Of a DNA stretch of 64,000 bases, positions 12,624 to 24,647 are shown in pieces (position 1 is the stretch's first letter; the number at the start of each line of letters is the position of its first letter). The translations under genes were made by a program, and so were the position numbers. The stretch is from assembly GCA_963932465.1 (NCBI GenBank), contig OZ010788.1, forward strand, positions 669,374,484 to 669,438,483, given 5' to 3'. The notes below the pieces were generated by a model, which did no database searches, was not told where the DNA came from, and worked only from the letters and a program-made list of their open reading frames with translations. This stretch comes from Maratus speciosus. Taxonomy: Eukaryota; Arthropoda; Arachnida; Araneae; Salticidae.

Positions 12624-12914
12624 ATGGCACACATTGCTCGCCAAACCACCAACTTATTGATCGAGAAATTTCCAGATCGCTCCATTTCAAGAAATTCTGA
12701 TGAGAATTGGCCGCCAAGATCGTGCGATTTAACCCCAATGGATTATTTTCTTTGGGGGGTTCTGAAAAGTAAAGTGTACGCCAACGTCCCCTGCACAATC
12801 CAAGACCTCAAACGTAACATCCGGACTGAAATTTTGGCCATGGATACTTTCATTCTGGGAAACGCCATCGAAAGTTTTTATATTCGGATGATGCATGCAA
12901 GCGGACCGCAGTAG
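12624..12914 (+). pseudogene. IS630/Tc1-mariner-type transposase, C-terminal fragment
   Basis: A 96-codon open frame covers the end of a DDE transposase. It begins with AHIARQTTNLL, which normally follows the second catalytic Asp. It then has NWPPRSCDLTPMDYFLWG, which carries the third Asp, and LKSKVYANVP. The start of the domain, including the first two catalytic residues, is missing, and the frame begins at an internal Met. Most likely a decayed fragment without activity. The neighbours to 15.3 kb are other transposon remnants. Confidence 0.8.
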
Positions 12915-13177
12915 CCACATGTGCCATATTGAATTCCATACATAAATGGAATAGACCTACCTTCCATGTTCAATAAAGAATTTCGATTTTCATTCATAAA
13001 AAAAGAGTTTTCTTTCATAATAAAAAAAAAAAAGAAACAATAGATGGACCACTCGATATTTTGGCTGACCATAAAAGACTGTCCCAGGTTCAATGGTTAA
13101 TGGTTCATAACAGTTTAATTTAGAATATTAACAACAAATTCTACATCAAATTGAAGGTAAACTAACCTAGATCTTTC

Positions 13178-13395
13178 TTACACATGTTCAGCAGGTGCAT
13201 CTTTAGTGATACGGCACACATCCAAGCTAAAGTCCAATTCTTTCCACACTTCGGTTCACAAGTTCGGAGTGACGCCCCTTTATTTCTGTGTCTCCACTCT
13301 GGAAAATAACGAGGTGGCGGCGGAACGTTGACGCAATCTTTTATAAAGCCCGAAAGGAAAAAAATCGCAAAGCTCTAAACGCTTTTAAAGCCCCG
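13178..13395 (-). pseudogene. IS630-like transposase C-terminal remnant, copy 1
   Basis: Reading leftward, the frame ends in LDVCRITK.AP.EHV and a stop at 13178-13180, a typical end of this transposase group. Upstream homology (FIKDCVNVPPPP) is in a shifted frame. It matches 15060-15275 over its length, with indels. Confidence 0.7.
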
Positions 13396-13670
13396 CAATA
13401 ACTACCATAAGAACAAGACCCACAAAAAATGACAGCAAAGCAACAACAACAAAACGAGCTGATCGTCATTTTGTATTTGGCAAACATAACATTGCGTGCC
13501 AACCTATTGTTTGCCATTTTGTCTATTCGAACACGTCTTGGTGAATATTGCCGATATCTTGAACATGGATTATTATACAGTGTGTGCTAAAATAATGTCC
13601 CATATTCCATTGTATATTATAACAGTTTAATTTAGACTATTGACAACAAATCATACAGAAATTAAAGGGA

Positions 13671-14140
13671 TTGCTTGGGAAAATAGGTTTTCTAATAAAT
13701 TTATCAACAATTTATAAATATAATAGTAACAAAATATCTACAAATGTTAGTAAAGATAAAGAAAGATCTACTAAATTTTGCAGTATGGAATATATTCCAC
13801 ATCTTTTAGAGCGGATTAAGTATGCTTTGAAGAAATATAATGTAATTCTTATCGCTAAACCACCGACAAAGTTAGAGTATCTGATACACAGAATGATTGA
13901 TCCTATAGATAAATATGATTAATCTATTATACCTTTTAAAGTTAATAGGAGTTCAAAAACGTATACTTATGTAGGCATGACCACTCGCAAATTATTTGAA
14001 AGGATTAAAGAGCATATGTCAGATATAAAAAAAAAAGGGTAAACTATCCACAGCTCTATCCCGGTTAAGTCAAGATACAGATATTGATATCTTATTTAAA
14101 GAAGTCAAAATAGTTGCACATGCATCACATTATAATCCTA
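13671..14140 (+). pseudogene. Penelope-like element remnant with GIY-YIG endonuclease
   Basis: Carries the end of a Penelope-like retroelement protein. The RT-endonuclease linker (IPHLLERIKYALKKYNVIL, then KPPTKLEYL and DPIDKYD) is followed by a GIY-YIG-type block with YVGMTTRKLFERIKEHMSDI. That block is the hallmark domain of Penelope-like elements. An in-frame TAA (13920-13922) lies between linker and nuclease, and a frame change occurs at an A-run near 14027-14036, after which STALSRLSQDTDIDI continues. RT palm motifs are absent. The right end is cut by a Tc1-like terminal repeat at 14143. A dead fragment. Confidence 0.82.
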
Positions 14141-14142
14141 TA

Positions 14143-14720
14143 CACTGCTCAAAACAATTAGGGAAGAACATGGTTTTAACGAAATTACGCAAATATTTAT
14201 ATCGATAAGTAACGTAAAATAAAACATCCATAATTTAAAGTGTTGTAGAAAACAGATAAAGAAAACTTCACATGTAAATTAAAGTTTATGACGTCAAAAA
14301 CTAGAAAAAGGAGATAAGTGCAGAAATCGGGATTTTGCAGAAACGTCTGTTTCACTGCCTCAGTTGTAAAATTCGATTGCTCAGGTTGTGTTTTGAGAAA
14401 AGGTGGCTTGAAAATGTCACAACAATATGATTTACCGCAATCCATGGCTTGGCGTGTTATTTTTGAGGAAACACAACAAAGTGTAGTGGACACTGTTGGA
14501 ATCGCAAGAAGTGTCCATGAAAGGCTGTACAAACGATTCCAAGACACATGAAATGGTAGTCATCGACAAGTGCAAGGTCGAAAATGTGCTGACACAGAAA
14601 CTGATGACCGATATATCCTGTTAACAGCTAATCGAGGCAGTGAGGAACGGGCATCGAGGAACGGGCAGTGCTACTTGGCTGCAAACACAGTTGTTCTTGG
14701 CCACAGGATGAATGATGTCT
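14143..14720 (+). pseudogene. Tc1-like transposon, N-terminal transposase remnant
   Basis: CACTGCTCAAAACAATTAGG after a TA (14141-14142) looks like a Tc1 terminal repeat. The transposase frame starts at ATG 14414 (MSQQYDLPQSMAWRVI). It encodes a paired-like helix-turn-helix ending in SVHERLYKRFQDT, where TGA (14549-14551) stops it. The same frame then continues with NGSHRQVQGRKCADTETDDRY to about 14720. The catalytic domain is absent. The element entered the Penelope-like remnant. Confidence 0.78.
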
Positions 14721-15059
14721 AGCCAAACAGACCGAAATAGGTTTCATTTCCCACAATTAACCAGCAGTTGTCTTTCAGCCGGCAGTAGCTTTCCCTGATG
14801 ACGACTAATGTTTTAGTCGAAAGCGCTTGGATTTTAACATCATCTGACTCCAATGTTTTAAAATCTTGATTGCTCTTAAAATGTTTTAACATTTATGTAT
14901 TTTAGCACATATTTAGTAAAGTTATATATTGTGAATTTAATATTCATATTACTTATTTATTTTATTAAGGTGAATCTGTCGTTCAACTTGAAATGTAGTT
15001 TTCTATATTTATTTTAACCAATCACACATCCAGTTGAAGGCAAAATAGCCTAGGTTTTC

Positions 15060-15275
15060 TTACAAATGTTCAATAGGTGCAGCTTTAGTGATACGGCACA
15101 CATCCAAACTAAAGTCCAATTCTTCCGACTCTTCGATGAGTAATTCCGGAATCATGGAAGCAATAGCCTCTTCCATTCTGTGTTTCCACCCTGGCAAATT
15201 AAATAGCGGCTGAACGTAGAAACGATCTTTTATAAAGCCCGAAAGAAAAAAATCGCATGGCTCTAATGGCTTTTA
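15060..15275 (-). pseudogene. IS630-like transposase C-terminal remnant, copy 2
   Basis: About 70 codons are open on the minus strand. They run from PCDFFLSGFIKDRFYV, the region of the third catalytic Asp, to LDFSLDVCRITKAAPIEHL and a stop. DFFLWG, the usual form, is DFFLSG here. No N-terminal domain is found further right. A better preserved relative of 13178-13395; both copies lie on the same strand. Confidence 0.78.
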
Positions 15276-15657
15276 AATCTTCAGCCGAACAGTACTAATA
15301 CTCTGCGCTCAGGATTTGCCATTTTGCGATGTGGTACGACAAGCGAATCAATAACAAAGCAGTACTCGCGCATGCGCATATCTAGATCTGAAATACTGTA
15401 TATGTGTGACTTTGAACCAACATTCTACATTGCTTACAGTTACAACTATTAAAATTTGTAACCGGCACATTCTTTTATGGAAATCCTGTATTTTGTTTCC
15501 GATGTGATTTGAAAATAAAAATAACCCATTTTTTCCCCTCTAATGCACCATTTATACTTCTTGTAAAAAATGCATACAAATTCTGCACTAAAAGCAACAT
15601 AAGGAGATCATTAAGAAATTATAATCCGATTCATCAACTAGAAGCTGTTATAATTAA

Positions 15658-16161
15658 CCCTTAAATGCCTGATTTTTCAGAAATCATTGCAATAATTTTT
15701 TTCGGTTTTCATTTTTTTAAATAAATCATAGGAAAAATACTTAAAAAAATCATATTTTGTTTTAAGTATGGTTTACGGCTAAAACACAGTTTGTTACTAA
15801 TCGGCAATACTGGTCTTTAATTGAAAAAAAAATTCCTAGATAAAATTCTATAATATTAAACACACAAGAATTTTAGGAACTATAATAAGAAATAAATTTT
15901 ACTTGCTCACTGCAGAACAAAATAGGGTATTTCGCAACCTTCCAAACAAAACAAAAAGAAAAGGTAACAACAACTGAAAAAATAAATTATCTTTATTTTT
16001 AAACAGCACAAGTGTTGCCATCTACATGTTGAAAATAGATTTAATATTTTCAGAATGTATTTATCGGCAACATTAGGCATTATAGTTTCAATATTATTCT
16101 AATAGTATTTTAGAGCCTAAATTGGGTATGTTGCCAAAAAGCAACACCCGGCATTTAAGGG
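15658..16161 (+). mobile_element. piggyBac-like MITE, family P2 copy 1 (504 bp)
   Basis: TTAA at 15654-15657 and 16162-16165. Ends CCCTTAAATGCC and GGCATTTAAGGG are perfect 12-bp inverted repeats. TTAA duplication plus CCC ends are the piggyBac signature. Non-coding; interior matches 25819-26328 in the opposite orientation. Confidence 0.85.
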
Positions 16162-16165
16162 TTAA

Positions 16166-17027
16166 AATTAATCACTTAAATTAAAGAACTTATCTTTTGA
16201 AATACTAAATTCTTACATTTGTAGGGTATTTTGTCTAACAAAAAGATACTTCATCGATGCCATTTTTAAATATTTACTTTGTTGAGTTCAACTTTATTCA
16301 CTTATTTATGTGAATGATGCTTTTTTAATGTTTCATTAGAAAGTTAAAAACTTACAGTCTTCCAAAATTTAATTTTCGTTTCTTTCAAAACGTTAACTAC
16401 CAAGATTTGTTTTTATATAAATGAGATATGTTACAACTTGTTAATCCGTTTGTTACCAGCGCAGTAACCATGAAGTATTCCACTATGCCCTCCACTCCTG
16501 AATGCGGTGGAATGTATAATGGCAGATAATTTTTAAAAGAAATTGTTCAGTATAATTTTATTTCAATTAGATGTTCAGATAATAATTATTAGTTAGTCTG
16601 ATAGCTAAGAGATGACGCCATTGCGAATCTCTAAAAAAGTTTCTAATTCTGATATTGAGTCATTTTTCCGTTAATTTAAATATTTGGTAGGACACAAAAG
16701 GTGACTCTTGTTTATACATTCTATTTTTCTTATTATAGTTATTACATAGCCCCACTAATCTGCTGTGGATATTTGTTATGATCTAATTAACCCCTGAATA
16801 CAACTCATTTTATACTAGAGAAATAGTACCCTGGGGTACAGTTGTACCCCAAAAGAAAATGGCGATCTTTATTTTGAATAAATATATTTTAAATTAACAC
16901 AGAAATTTTAAAAGGACATTCCTTTCTATATAAAAATCACAGTTGATAGAAATAAATTGATTCACCCACTGGTAACACATTTTCTTTGCATGTTTCAAAC
17001 AGATGAATTTTTAACATATCGTCGCCT
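16166..17027. other. AT-rich DNA, no gene seen
   Basis: A small palindrome CTGGGGTACAGTTGTACCCCA lies at 16832-16852; otherwise nothing. Confidence 0.5.
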
Positions 17028-17167
17028 TAGGATATGTAGTAATAAACGAAAATAAGATGTCTGACTAACTGCTATGAAAAACTGTTTCCATCTAGTGGAA
17101 CAGTAGGGAATTAAAAAAAACACATCTGAGATATAGTACTAACCCTTTCGGGATGGGTGATGCATAT

Positions 17168-18273
17168 GGGGCATTCTCACAATCTTTTGACTTTTGGGGG
17201 AAAAAATCTAGCGAAATTAAACTTGCTAAAATAACATTTTAATCTGATAGACGAATGCCTTAATGGTTCAAATTAAAGAAAAAATGGTCAGCAGCGAAAA
17301 TTTTTTTATTTAACTGAGGTTTAGGTTAAACTTGAGAGTTTAATTTTCCTTACCATTTTACCCCTATAGCTATAAATTTTTACTTATAATGAATTTGCAT
17401 AGTGCCCACAGGACATAATAAAAATTTAGTACTTTTAATACAAAATTTTTGTATATTATTGTCTTAAAGTGGTGTTAAAAAGAAGGGACGGTAAGGTAAA
17501 AAAAAAGGACGAAATGGTAAAAAAAAAAAGGGACGAAATGGTAAAAAAAGAGACGGTAAGGAAAATTACCACCTATTTTTAAGAAAATCATGTTAAGACT
17601 AAGTGATAGCCACAATGTTCATTGATTTTTCGAAACAGTTGTTAACATTGGATTAATTTTTTTTAAGTTTACCTCGAAAAGTGCAGGAATAAACCTTGGG
17701 GACGGTAAGACTACCCATAAAGCCACGGTGCTTGAATTTGATATAGAAATGCTGATTTCCCTATGCTGAATCCTGTCAAAGAATTTTAGATATTCTTTCT
17801 CTAGCATACTTTTACATGAGCAAAAACTTGAAAAAAATTCTGTCGCTGCAGCTGAAGGGATTTTCTGTATAATTTTAGAAGAGGGATCGTAAAAAATCTA
17901 AAACCCAGGGACAGAGTTCAAAAAATAATATCAACCCTAAAAATGTGTGCAGGTTAATTTTTAGCTACATATTTATATAAAACAATAGTTCCAGTTTCAG
18001 AAAAAAATTACATCGAATTATTTTTATTGAAACAATTTTATCCAGACAGCTCCAAACTTCAAAATCAGCATCAGGGACACGGGACGGTAGATGAGTTTTC
18101 CATGTGTTTGGATCCCCAACATCGTCCAAAACTTATTTATCTCGTTAATATTGTTGTGCAATCATGCAATGGGATGTTCCCAAGTATATGAAATAAAAAA
18201 AACACAAAAAAGTGTATTAAATAAAAAATTATTATTCAAGGACATGAAAGTTAAAAGATTGTGAGAATGCCCC
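17168..18273. mobile_element. 1.1-kb TIR element with GGGACGGTAA repeats, copy 1
   Basis: GGGGCATTCTCACAATCTTT at the left is mirrored by AAGATTGTGAGAATGCCCC at the right, about 22 bp in all. Inside are short repeats of GGGACG.AA.GGTAAAAAA (17483-17560) and, on the minus strand, a stretch MLEKEYLKFFDR also present in copy 2 (24648-25696). Flanks are AT-rich, so the target duplication is unclear. Confidence 0.7.
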
Positions 18274-18496
18274 CATATATGCATCGTCAAAAGATACATT
18301 TGGAATTTGTTTTAGCCACCATTAATAAATAAATGTAATATTTACCTTTTCTAATTAAAGCAATTCTTCGTATTTCACCAGTAAAGGAAACTGCTTTAAA
18401 AAGTTGTGCCAACCAAATAAAATTTCTGTAAGGGATGCCGTCTCGAAATGATTAAACATAACTTTGTTTCAGAAGTTGTTCCACTAAATGCAAACA

Positions 18497-18836
18497 CACT
18501 GTAAAAAAAACCACTGCAGATTTGCCAGAACAAACTCGATCACAGTGAATGTGCTGTATCTTTCTTTGGTTTCCTGACTATATTAACATGGAAAATACAG
18601 TAGTTGTGTAAAATTAGCAGCAATAGTGCTGGCAATTTGGACGCATTTTTTTACAGCACAAACTGCTGGCGTCCAAATTGCCAGCACATTGTGCTGTTAA
18701 TTTTACGCAACTACTGTATTTTCCATGTTAATATAGTCAGGAAACCAAAGAAAGATACAGCACATTCACTGTGATCGAGTTTGTGTGCGAGATGAACAGT
18801 GCTTTGTACTGTAAAAATGTCTTTTTTTTTACAGTG
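18497..18836. mobile_element. Foldback MITE with 114-bp arms
   Basis: CACTGTAAAAAAAA at 18497 is mirrored by TTTTTTTTACAGTG at 18836. Inside, 18531-18644 and 18669-18783 are a nearly perfect inverted repeat around a 24-nt spacer. As RNA this would be a long double-stranded hairpin. Confidence 0.85.
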
Positions 18837-19309
18837 CAGTTATTCATAGCAGTAAGTCTGACATCTCATTTATTATTACCAGATGTCGCCTCAGAGCAAC
18901 AGTAGGACGGTATAGTTACTGTAAAATAAACAGTTTTTACTGACGTCCTGACCGACTGTTTTCTGCAAAATCAACAGGTTTTTTTTTCAGTGTATTCCTT
19001 TCATTGCTTAGATAAAATCTACTTTTTTTTCAAGTGTATATAATCTATTTCTTTTTTCAATAATAACCAAATTCATTGCTATTTGAGCTACTCGAAAAGA
19101 TAGAACCTACAATAAAATTTCTTCTGGAATTATACGAAATTTTTTTGGCTTTTATAGTGAACGTATGGTCTGTTAGTCATTATTTAGTTTTGAACAAAAT
19201 TATTTCGTAATTATTTCTATTTTTTGTCAGATAATTATCACTTTGTTATGAATTAAATTATGAATAAAGACGCCATTAGGAATATTGAAAGTACTTTTGA
19301 TACTCCTTC

Positions 19310-19379
19310 AGAAATCTGGAATTTTCAAAAATCCGGGTTAGTCCCGGTCCCGACGATGCCGGATTTTTGAAGTTATACT
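19310..19379 (-). repeat. pogo-like terminal repeat, isolated end
   Basis: Read on the minus strand from 19379 the sequence is CAGTATAACTTCAAAAATCC followed by an inner palindrome of CCGGATTTTTGA. The TA next to CAG fits a pogo-type end. No partner end is identified. Confidence 0.4.
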
Positions 19380-19623
19380 GTATATATAAAGTAAATGTAT
19401 ACTTTTATGTATATATAACATTAATTAAGTGTATTTACCAATAGCAAGTCAAAAGATCTTTAACTGAAAAACGCACGAACAAAAAAGATTTTGTTTCAAA
19501 TACTTCACTGTGCGACCTCTATAAGTAGTTTAAATATTTAAACATTTTTGTATACTTTAATTATAGCTAAGCCATTTTCATTATTCTAAAGATTTTTTTC
19601 ATTACCTATAAGTGGATATATGG

Positions 19624-20000
19624 GCCCTTCATTGCTTAGATAAAAATCTATTTCATATTATTTCTCGCATGAAATGCTACATTCTTCATTATTAAAACAA
19701 AATTTCTTATTTAACGGCTTGACAAGACGGAAAATAATTACAATAGCACATTTCCTCTAAAATTATGCAAATATTTCGGTTCAATGCGTTTTTATAGTCA
19801 ATTTATATTCCATTAATAATATTTTTAAACAAAATCATTTCTTCAAGTAATAAAGTATCGACAATGTTATATATTGTAACAGTTTATTTTCTTTTGCATA
19901 TTTTACGAATATTTCGAGAACAAATTACAAATATTGATTATTCGTCGATAAAATAACTTTACATTTTCCCCTTTTTTGTGCAAAATTATTGAAGATATTC
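19624..20000 (+). repeat. Dispersed AT-rich repeat D, copy 3, diverged
   Basis: CCTTCATTGCTTAGATAAAA, CTTGACAAGACGGAAAATAATTACAA and TGACAATGTTATATATTGTAA match copies at 28312 and 31187 weakly but in order. Confidence 0.5.
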
Positions 20001-20239
20001 AGAAACTATTTTTCATTTAATCATTCACGAAACATTAAAAATAGGCCAGCATATTTAAGAATATTTTGCATAAAAAACAATATGAGCAAGTATTTATTAG
20101 AAAGAAAATATAACCGACTTCATGGCATGTTTTTATACGTTATTTCAACGATATTTACTTTATTTCCCGTTAGTAGGCATATTTTAAGGAGTGTGATTAA
20201 GCGCAACATAGATTTTTTGGCAACGTTTATTGTAATATA

Positions 20240-21307
20240 CAGTCGTGGGAAAAAACAAGTAAACACCCCCTACTAACTCCTCGACAAATTATCGTAGAAG
20301 AAAGTTACTGGTACCGAACGATTGGAAATAAAGTCTACTTTTAAATGATGTATATAAAATTTGCTTAAGGGGGGCATCTACATATCAAAGCGAACCATAA
20401 CTTTGTTTTTTTCAATAGCAGTATACAATTCTGACAGCATAAATGAACTCTACACCCTTCAATTGATCTAAAAATAAATTTTTATGCAATTCGTACCATA
20501 AGTTTCCGAAAAATTATTTTAAAACGAGCGTATTTTAAGGGCTGTACCCAAATTGAAGTTCGGTACTCGATTTTTAACCGAGAGAGCTAGCTCCCTTCTT
20601 GATCAAAGCGCCTTAAGCAGTAAATTAAGCCTGTTAGATTACAGGGTAGCGTAATAAATTTCAAATTATTTAGTCAGTTCTATCATAGACGGCCCCTTAA
20701 ACCCTTATTTTGCCGTTTTTAAGCATAATTTGAAAACTACTTGGAAGAAAAATGTGAAATTTTGGACTTCCATAAAGCAGGACTTAATAAATCTGAATCC
20801 ATCAAAAAAATTGTAGGTTGCAATTCATAATTTTTTTGAATATTAATTTTATAATTCATAATTCATATCAGAAAATTATAAAAATAGCAAATTCAACGTA
20901 TTTATGTTTGGGTATATTTATATTAGTACGATTGCTACACAAAAAATTAGAACATTAGGATCATAATTTCAGAAGTTATAAATAAAAATATGAAAATGTA
21001 ATTTAATATTAGAAGCACTAAATTTTGAATGTTTATAATTCAAAAACTTATCATTCAAATGACTTGAAATTTGGTTTCTAGGCATAGTTTGAACCAAAGA
21101 TTTGAAAGATTTCGTTAAAATTGGGTATTGCCATTGAAAAAAATGAAGTTTGGATTTGTTTTAATATGTAGATAGCCCCCTAAGCAAATATTATATACGT
21201 CATTTAAAAGTAGACTTTATTTCCAATTGTTCGGTACCAGTAACTTTCGCCTACGATAATTTGTTGAGGAGTTACTGGGGGGTGTTTACTTTTTTTCCCC
21301 ACGACTG
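20240..21307. mobile_element. Tc1/mariner-type element with about 145-bp TIRs (1068 bp)
   Basis: 20240-20386 (CAGTCGTGGGAAAAAACAAG...) and 21164-21307 are long inverted repeats with scattered mismatches. TA stands on both sides (20238-20239 and 21308-21309). CAGTCGTGG ends with TA duplication are Tc1-like. The interior has no transposase frame, so it is non-autonomous. Confidence 0.85.
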
Positions 21308-21309
21308 TA

Positions 21310-22393
21310 CGTTCATTTTAGTCCCAATGTTGATATTGCTCACTTTCACGTGAAGCAGATGGTCCCTTCTAAAAATACTTGGTATTCCCCTATTAAAAAA
21401 AAAAAAACCATACTCGATACGCTGACTAAAGGGTGAATACGAAGAATCATCGAATTAGACAAGTCTGTGGAGGTAATTAGAGGTCTGCACATGGCAGAAT
21501 TGTCAGGCCCGGTCCCTGCCTAGCACAAACGAAAGCTATCTAGGCTCATCTCGGCAGTGTAAAAATCAGTGAAGACAGGACTGTGTAAAAAAATCGATGA
21601 AATCAGACCAGACTCAACTTGTAAAAAAAAAAGGGAAAAAGAAATCCAGTTTTCTTGACATACAATCAAGATTATTTTCTGGAATACTGCATACATGTTT
21701 ATGGGGAAAATCAACAGTATGCTTTAGATTACTATATGTTCGAAAAAATATTGTTAAGAAACTAAAGACAAATATTTTAAAAATCTTTTTATTACACAGC
21801 TTCAAAAGTTATATTTTTAAGTTATATTTCCAAAGATTCCGTTACCAAAAGTTCATTATCGCTATTTTTTTTTAAAACAAATTGCCTACCCGATACGTCG
21901 TGGGAACAATTAAGCCCAGTATCGGCCTGCCATGTGGACGCAGGATTCCGGCCGAGCCCATCCTAAATTTCAAGCCCTAGTTCAGAGGCGATGTAACTGC
22001 CCGATTGAAAACTACCTCTACGCTGGTCATGTTGTATTTCTGAATTGATGTTGTCAATCTAACATCGGCTCGTTCAGTGACCTCTATAGAAAATAGTTCA
22101 TATTTTAGAAGCTTATATTCATCCTTTTAAATTTTTATTTGGACTGATACGGATCTCATGACAAGTCTGTTTCTGGTTTTCTGTTTATTGCCGATGCGAA
22201 AAAAGTGCCCCTTAGTCAATAATTTTATAATTACGCCGCATGTTTTTCAAGTAAGGTCCGTTTTGTTGTATACACTAATAGGTGGCGCGCGCGCCGCCAC
22301 AAGTGCTTGCGCGTATTGCGGCATTCCTTTGGAAGAACTGAGCTCATTTGCAGCTGTGTAGGTAACCTTTACGGTCTGTTTTGTGTCTTTAAA
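21310..22393. other. Mixed sequence with weak repeat traces
   Basis: 21478-21970 has AGAGGTCTGCACATGGC and a GC-rich end, faintly like the hAT-like element at 2384-3419. 22270-22330 is GC-rich and probably the 5' part of the mariner remnant. Confidence 0.4.
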
Positions 22394-22826
22394 ATGTTCA
22401 AGATTATTGAATCGCTCACCCCGTACGAGGTACGCTCAGTGATACGTTTTTTTGTCGCAGAGCGATTCAAAACAGAAGAGGTGGCATGCTGACAGTTGGA
22501 ACTTTGCTTTGCTACTCCATGACAATGCAAGGCCTCACGCCGCAGCTCAGACCCGAGCTTTATTGGACTCTTAGCTCGGAAGTTTTGGACCACCCTTCCC
22601 CCACACATACCTACAGCCCCGACCTTGCACCGAGCGATTTCCATCTTTTCCGCTATCTCAAACATAATTTCGGCGGCAACCAGTACAACGATGACGAAGA
22701 TGTGAAAACGGGCGTCACCTCTTGGTTATCGGAGCAGGCGGCAAGTTTCAATGAAGAGGGTATTCAAAATCTAGCTTTAAGATATGATAAGTGTTTACAC
22801 AAACTTGGCAGCGATGTTGCAAAATA
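22394..22826 (+). pseudogene. Internally deleted mariner transposase
   Basis: The N-terminal helix-turn-helix region (EVRSVIRFFVAERF) reads from ATG 22394. After about 30 codons it is joined straight to the C-terminal catalytic region. HDNARPHAA, with the second catalytic Asp, is encoded at 22518 in one frame. After a frameshift near 22575, SPDLAPSDFHLFRYLKH (third Asp) and DVKTGVTSWLSEQAASF follow in another, ending LGSDVAK at 22826. The first catalytic Asp and the linker are missing. Mariner transposases are about 345 aa, so well over half is lost. Terminal repeats not located. Confidence 0.85.
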
Positions 22827-24647
22827 GATAAATGTATGCTACAATATTAGGTCTAATTCCGAGATTTCCTTATCTTATTCTAAATGATTACTTTACAGTC
22901 ACTAAATCCTTATCCTTAAATAATCTCTATCGTTAACTCTGTTAAATTCCCTTTAATATAATGTCTCACTTGTCTAAATTGCTTAAATATTACGCTTTTT
23001 GTATTATTAAATTAAATGTTCCATTTCCGCGCTTTTTTCTTTCTAGAATATTCATTTATCTTCCATTTTTACTTTCCCGCGCATTTCTGAGGTTATCCTT
23101 TTTTCCTTCAAATTCATCCGCTGGCTCTGTCCGCACTTTTATGACGTGATATTCTTAATTATTCATTGGTTGAGAGCGCGATCATATTTGTATTCTTACA
23201 CTTGAGGAACAAAAAGTCGATACTCGCTCTGTTTCAGCATAATTTGTCGTATTTCTACTGTGGTAACTTCCCCTGGTCGCCGTCTGATATTTTCTATTAT
23301 CTACAATTTGCTTACCCATAATTAAATACTATGTAGCAATGGCTTGATTAAAAGGAATTGGTGGAAACTGCACCGCCGAAAGCTCTTTAAATAAAATTCT
23401 GAGTTAAATTACGCATTGTCTCAATTATTCCGGAGAAACCTACCTGGCCTACCACTCGGTGGCTGCAACTACCTCCAAATATCCATGTTGATTTACTACG
23501 AAACATTCTCTTTCAGCTTGATCTAATGTCCGGCTTCCAGATTGATTATTCATCTACTATTACATCGAAGCTAACCACACTCTCGAATCACCATACAACG
23601 TAATAACGTTATATTAGTCGACGAGAATTCAACTCTACCTGTGTTTCTATTATTTTCAACATTGCACTACTGGTAACATAACAACCAGTTATTTCGTTCA
23701 CTAGTAAAACCTTCCAATGTTAGAATAATCTAACATGTGTATGTAGAATCTGAAAATAAATTTGGCTTTTCAAATTTTTCTTTCGTTTGGTTTTTATTTT
23801 CAAATGGCCCTTATTAAAAAAAAAAAAAAAAACACCTCGTATCTTCTAATTTTTTTAAATTATTTTTTACGTGCGTAAAATAATTATTGTAAAATGTTTG
23901 TAAATATTGTATTTTTTTATCTGAGTTCTTGAGTCACAAAAGGATTAAAAAACACTTAGAGATTACAAAATTTCTACCTTTTTCCAACTGTTTTATGCGT
24001 TAATTTCATCTACCAGTATGAAGAAAACATTTTCATTATTGCACGGACAAGAAGAAATACTAATTGTATTCTATTCTAAAATTACAATATTAAAAAAACT
24101 TTTTATCTTAAATAAACTAATTGGTATTCTTTAAGAAATCATCTTTACCGCATACCAGAATCATAGTAAAAATAACAAAGACAAAAAAAAGAGCCACTAA
24201 AGAAAAAAAGAATTGCTGAAAAATGCATATACTTTTCATTAGAAATTTTACTTTTTATTCTCAAAATAAGATTAATAAATAGTTCTGTTCATTCAGGAAT
24301 TGATAACTATTTGCACATAGAAAAAAAGGAAATTAATATAAAGACTTTATAAAAAATATTTTATCGGGATTAAAACTGCATAAAAAGTCTCTATACTGAC
24401 ATTAAAAAAGAAAACTCCTTGTTACGATATCCTCGTTTCATTTGCAAATTAGTATTTTGTGCAATTAATCAGGTTCTTTCTGAATTAATGAAGTTCAATC
24501 TTTTTCAAGCATTCTTTTGTCTTATTTCTTTTTAACACTGCATTGATTTCAACATAAAAGATTGCAATTGATCGTGGCTTTCTTTCATCTGCATTTTGAG
24601 TTACACATAGTATGTTGAGACTAAACAGCTAATAAACACACACATAT
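22827..24647. other. No gene recognised
   Basis: 22960-23760 is less AT-rich and has an AATAAA near 23390, so a solo LTR or other repeat is possible, but no partner is seen. 23820-24640 is AT-rich. Confidence 0.4.

Larger units (their letters stand above)
17028..18900. repeat. Inverted repeat pair flanking the 1.1-kb TIR element
   Basis: 17028-17108 (GTCGCCTTAGG..., AAGATGTCTGACTAACTGCTATGA, TAGTGGAACA) matches the reverse complement of 18449-18900, where the foldback MITE (18497-18836) interrupts it. This suggests an outer element of about 1.9 kb enclosing both others. Confidence 0.55.

Noticed and set aside
14760..14900. SINE based on the GACGACTAATGTTTTAGTCG motif
   Set aside because: No A or B box; it fits a retroelement 3' end better.
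19989..20276. 95-codon frame
   Set aside because: AT-rich, runs into a Tc1-type terminal repeat, no recognisable motif.
21478..21970. Second copy of the 2384-3419 hAT-like element
   Set aside because: Only the TAGAGGTCTGCAC start is convincing; the other end and the 8-bp duplication are not found.
22960..23760. Solo LTR
   Set aside because: Composition and an AATAAA are suggestive, but no TG...CA boundaries with a target duplication and no second copy.
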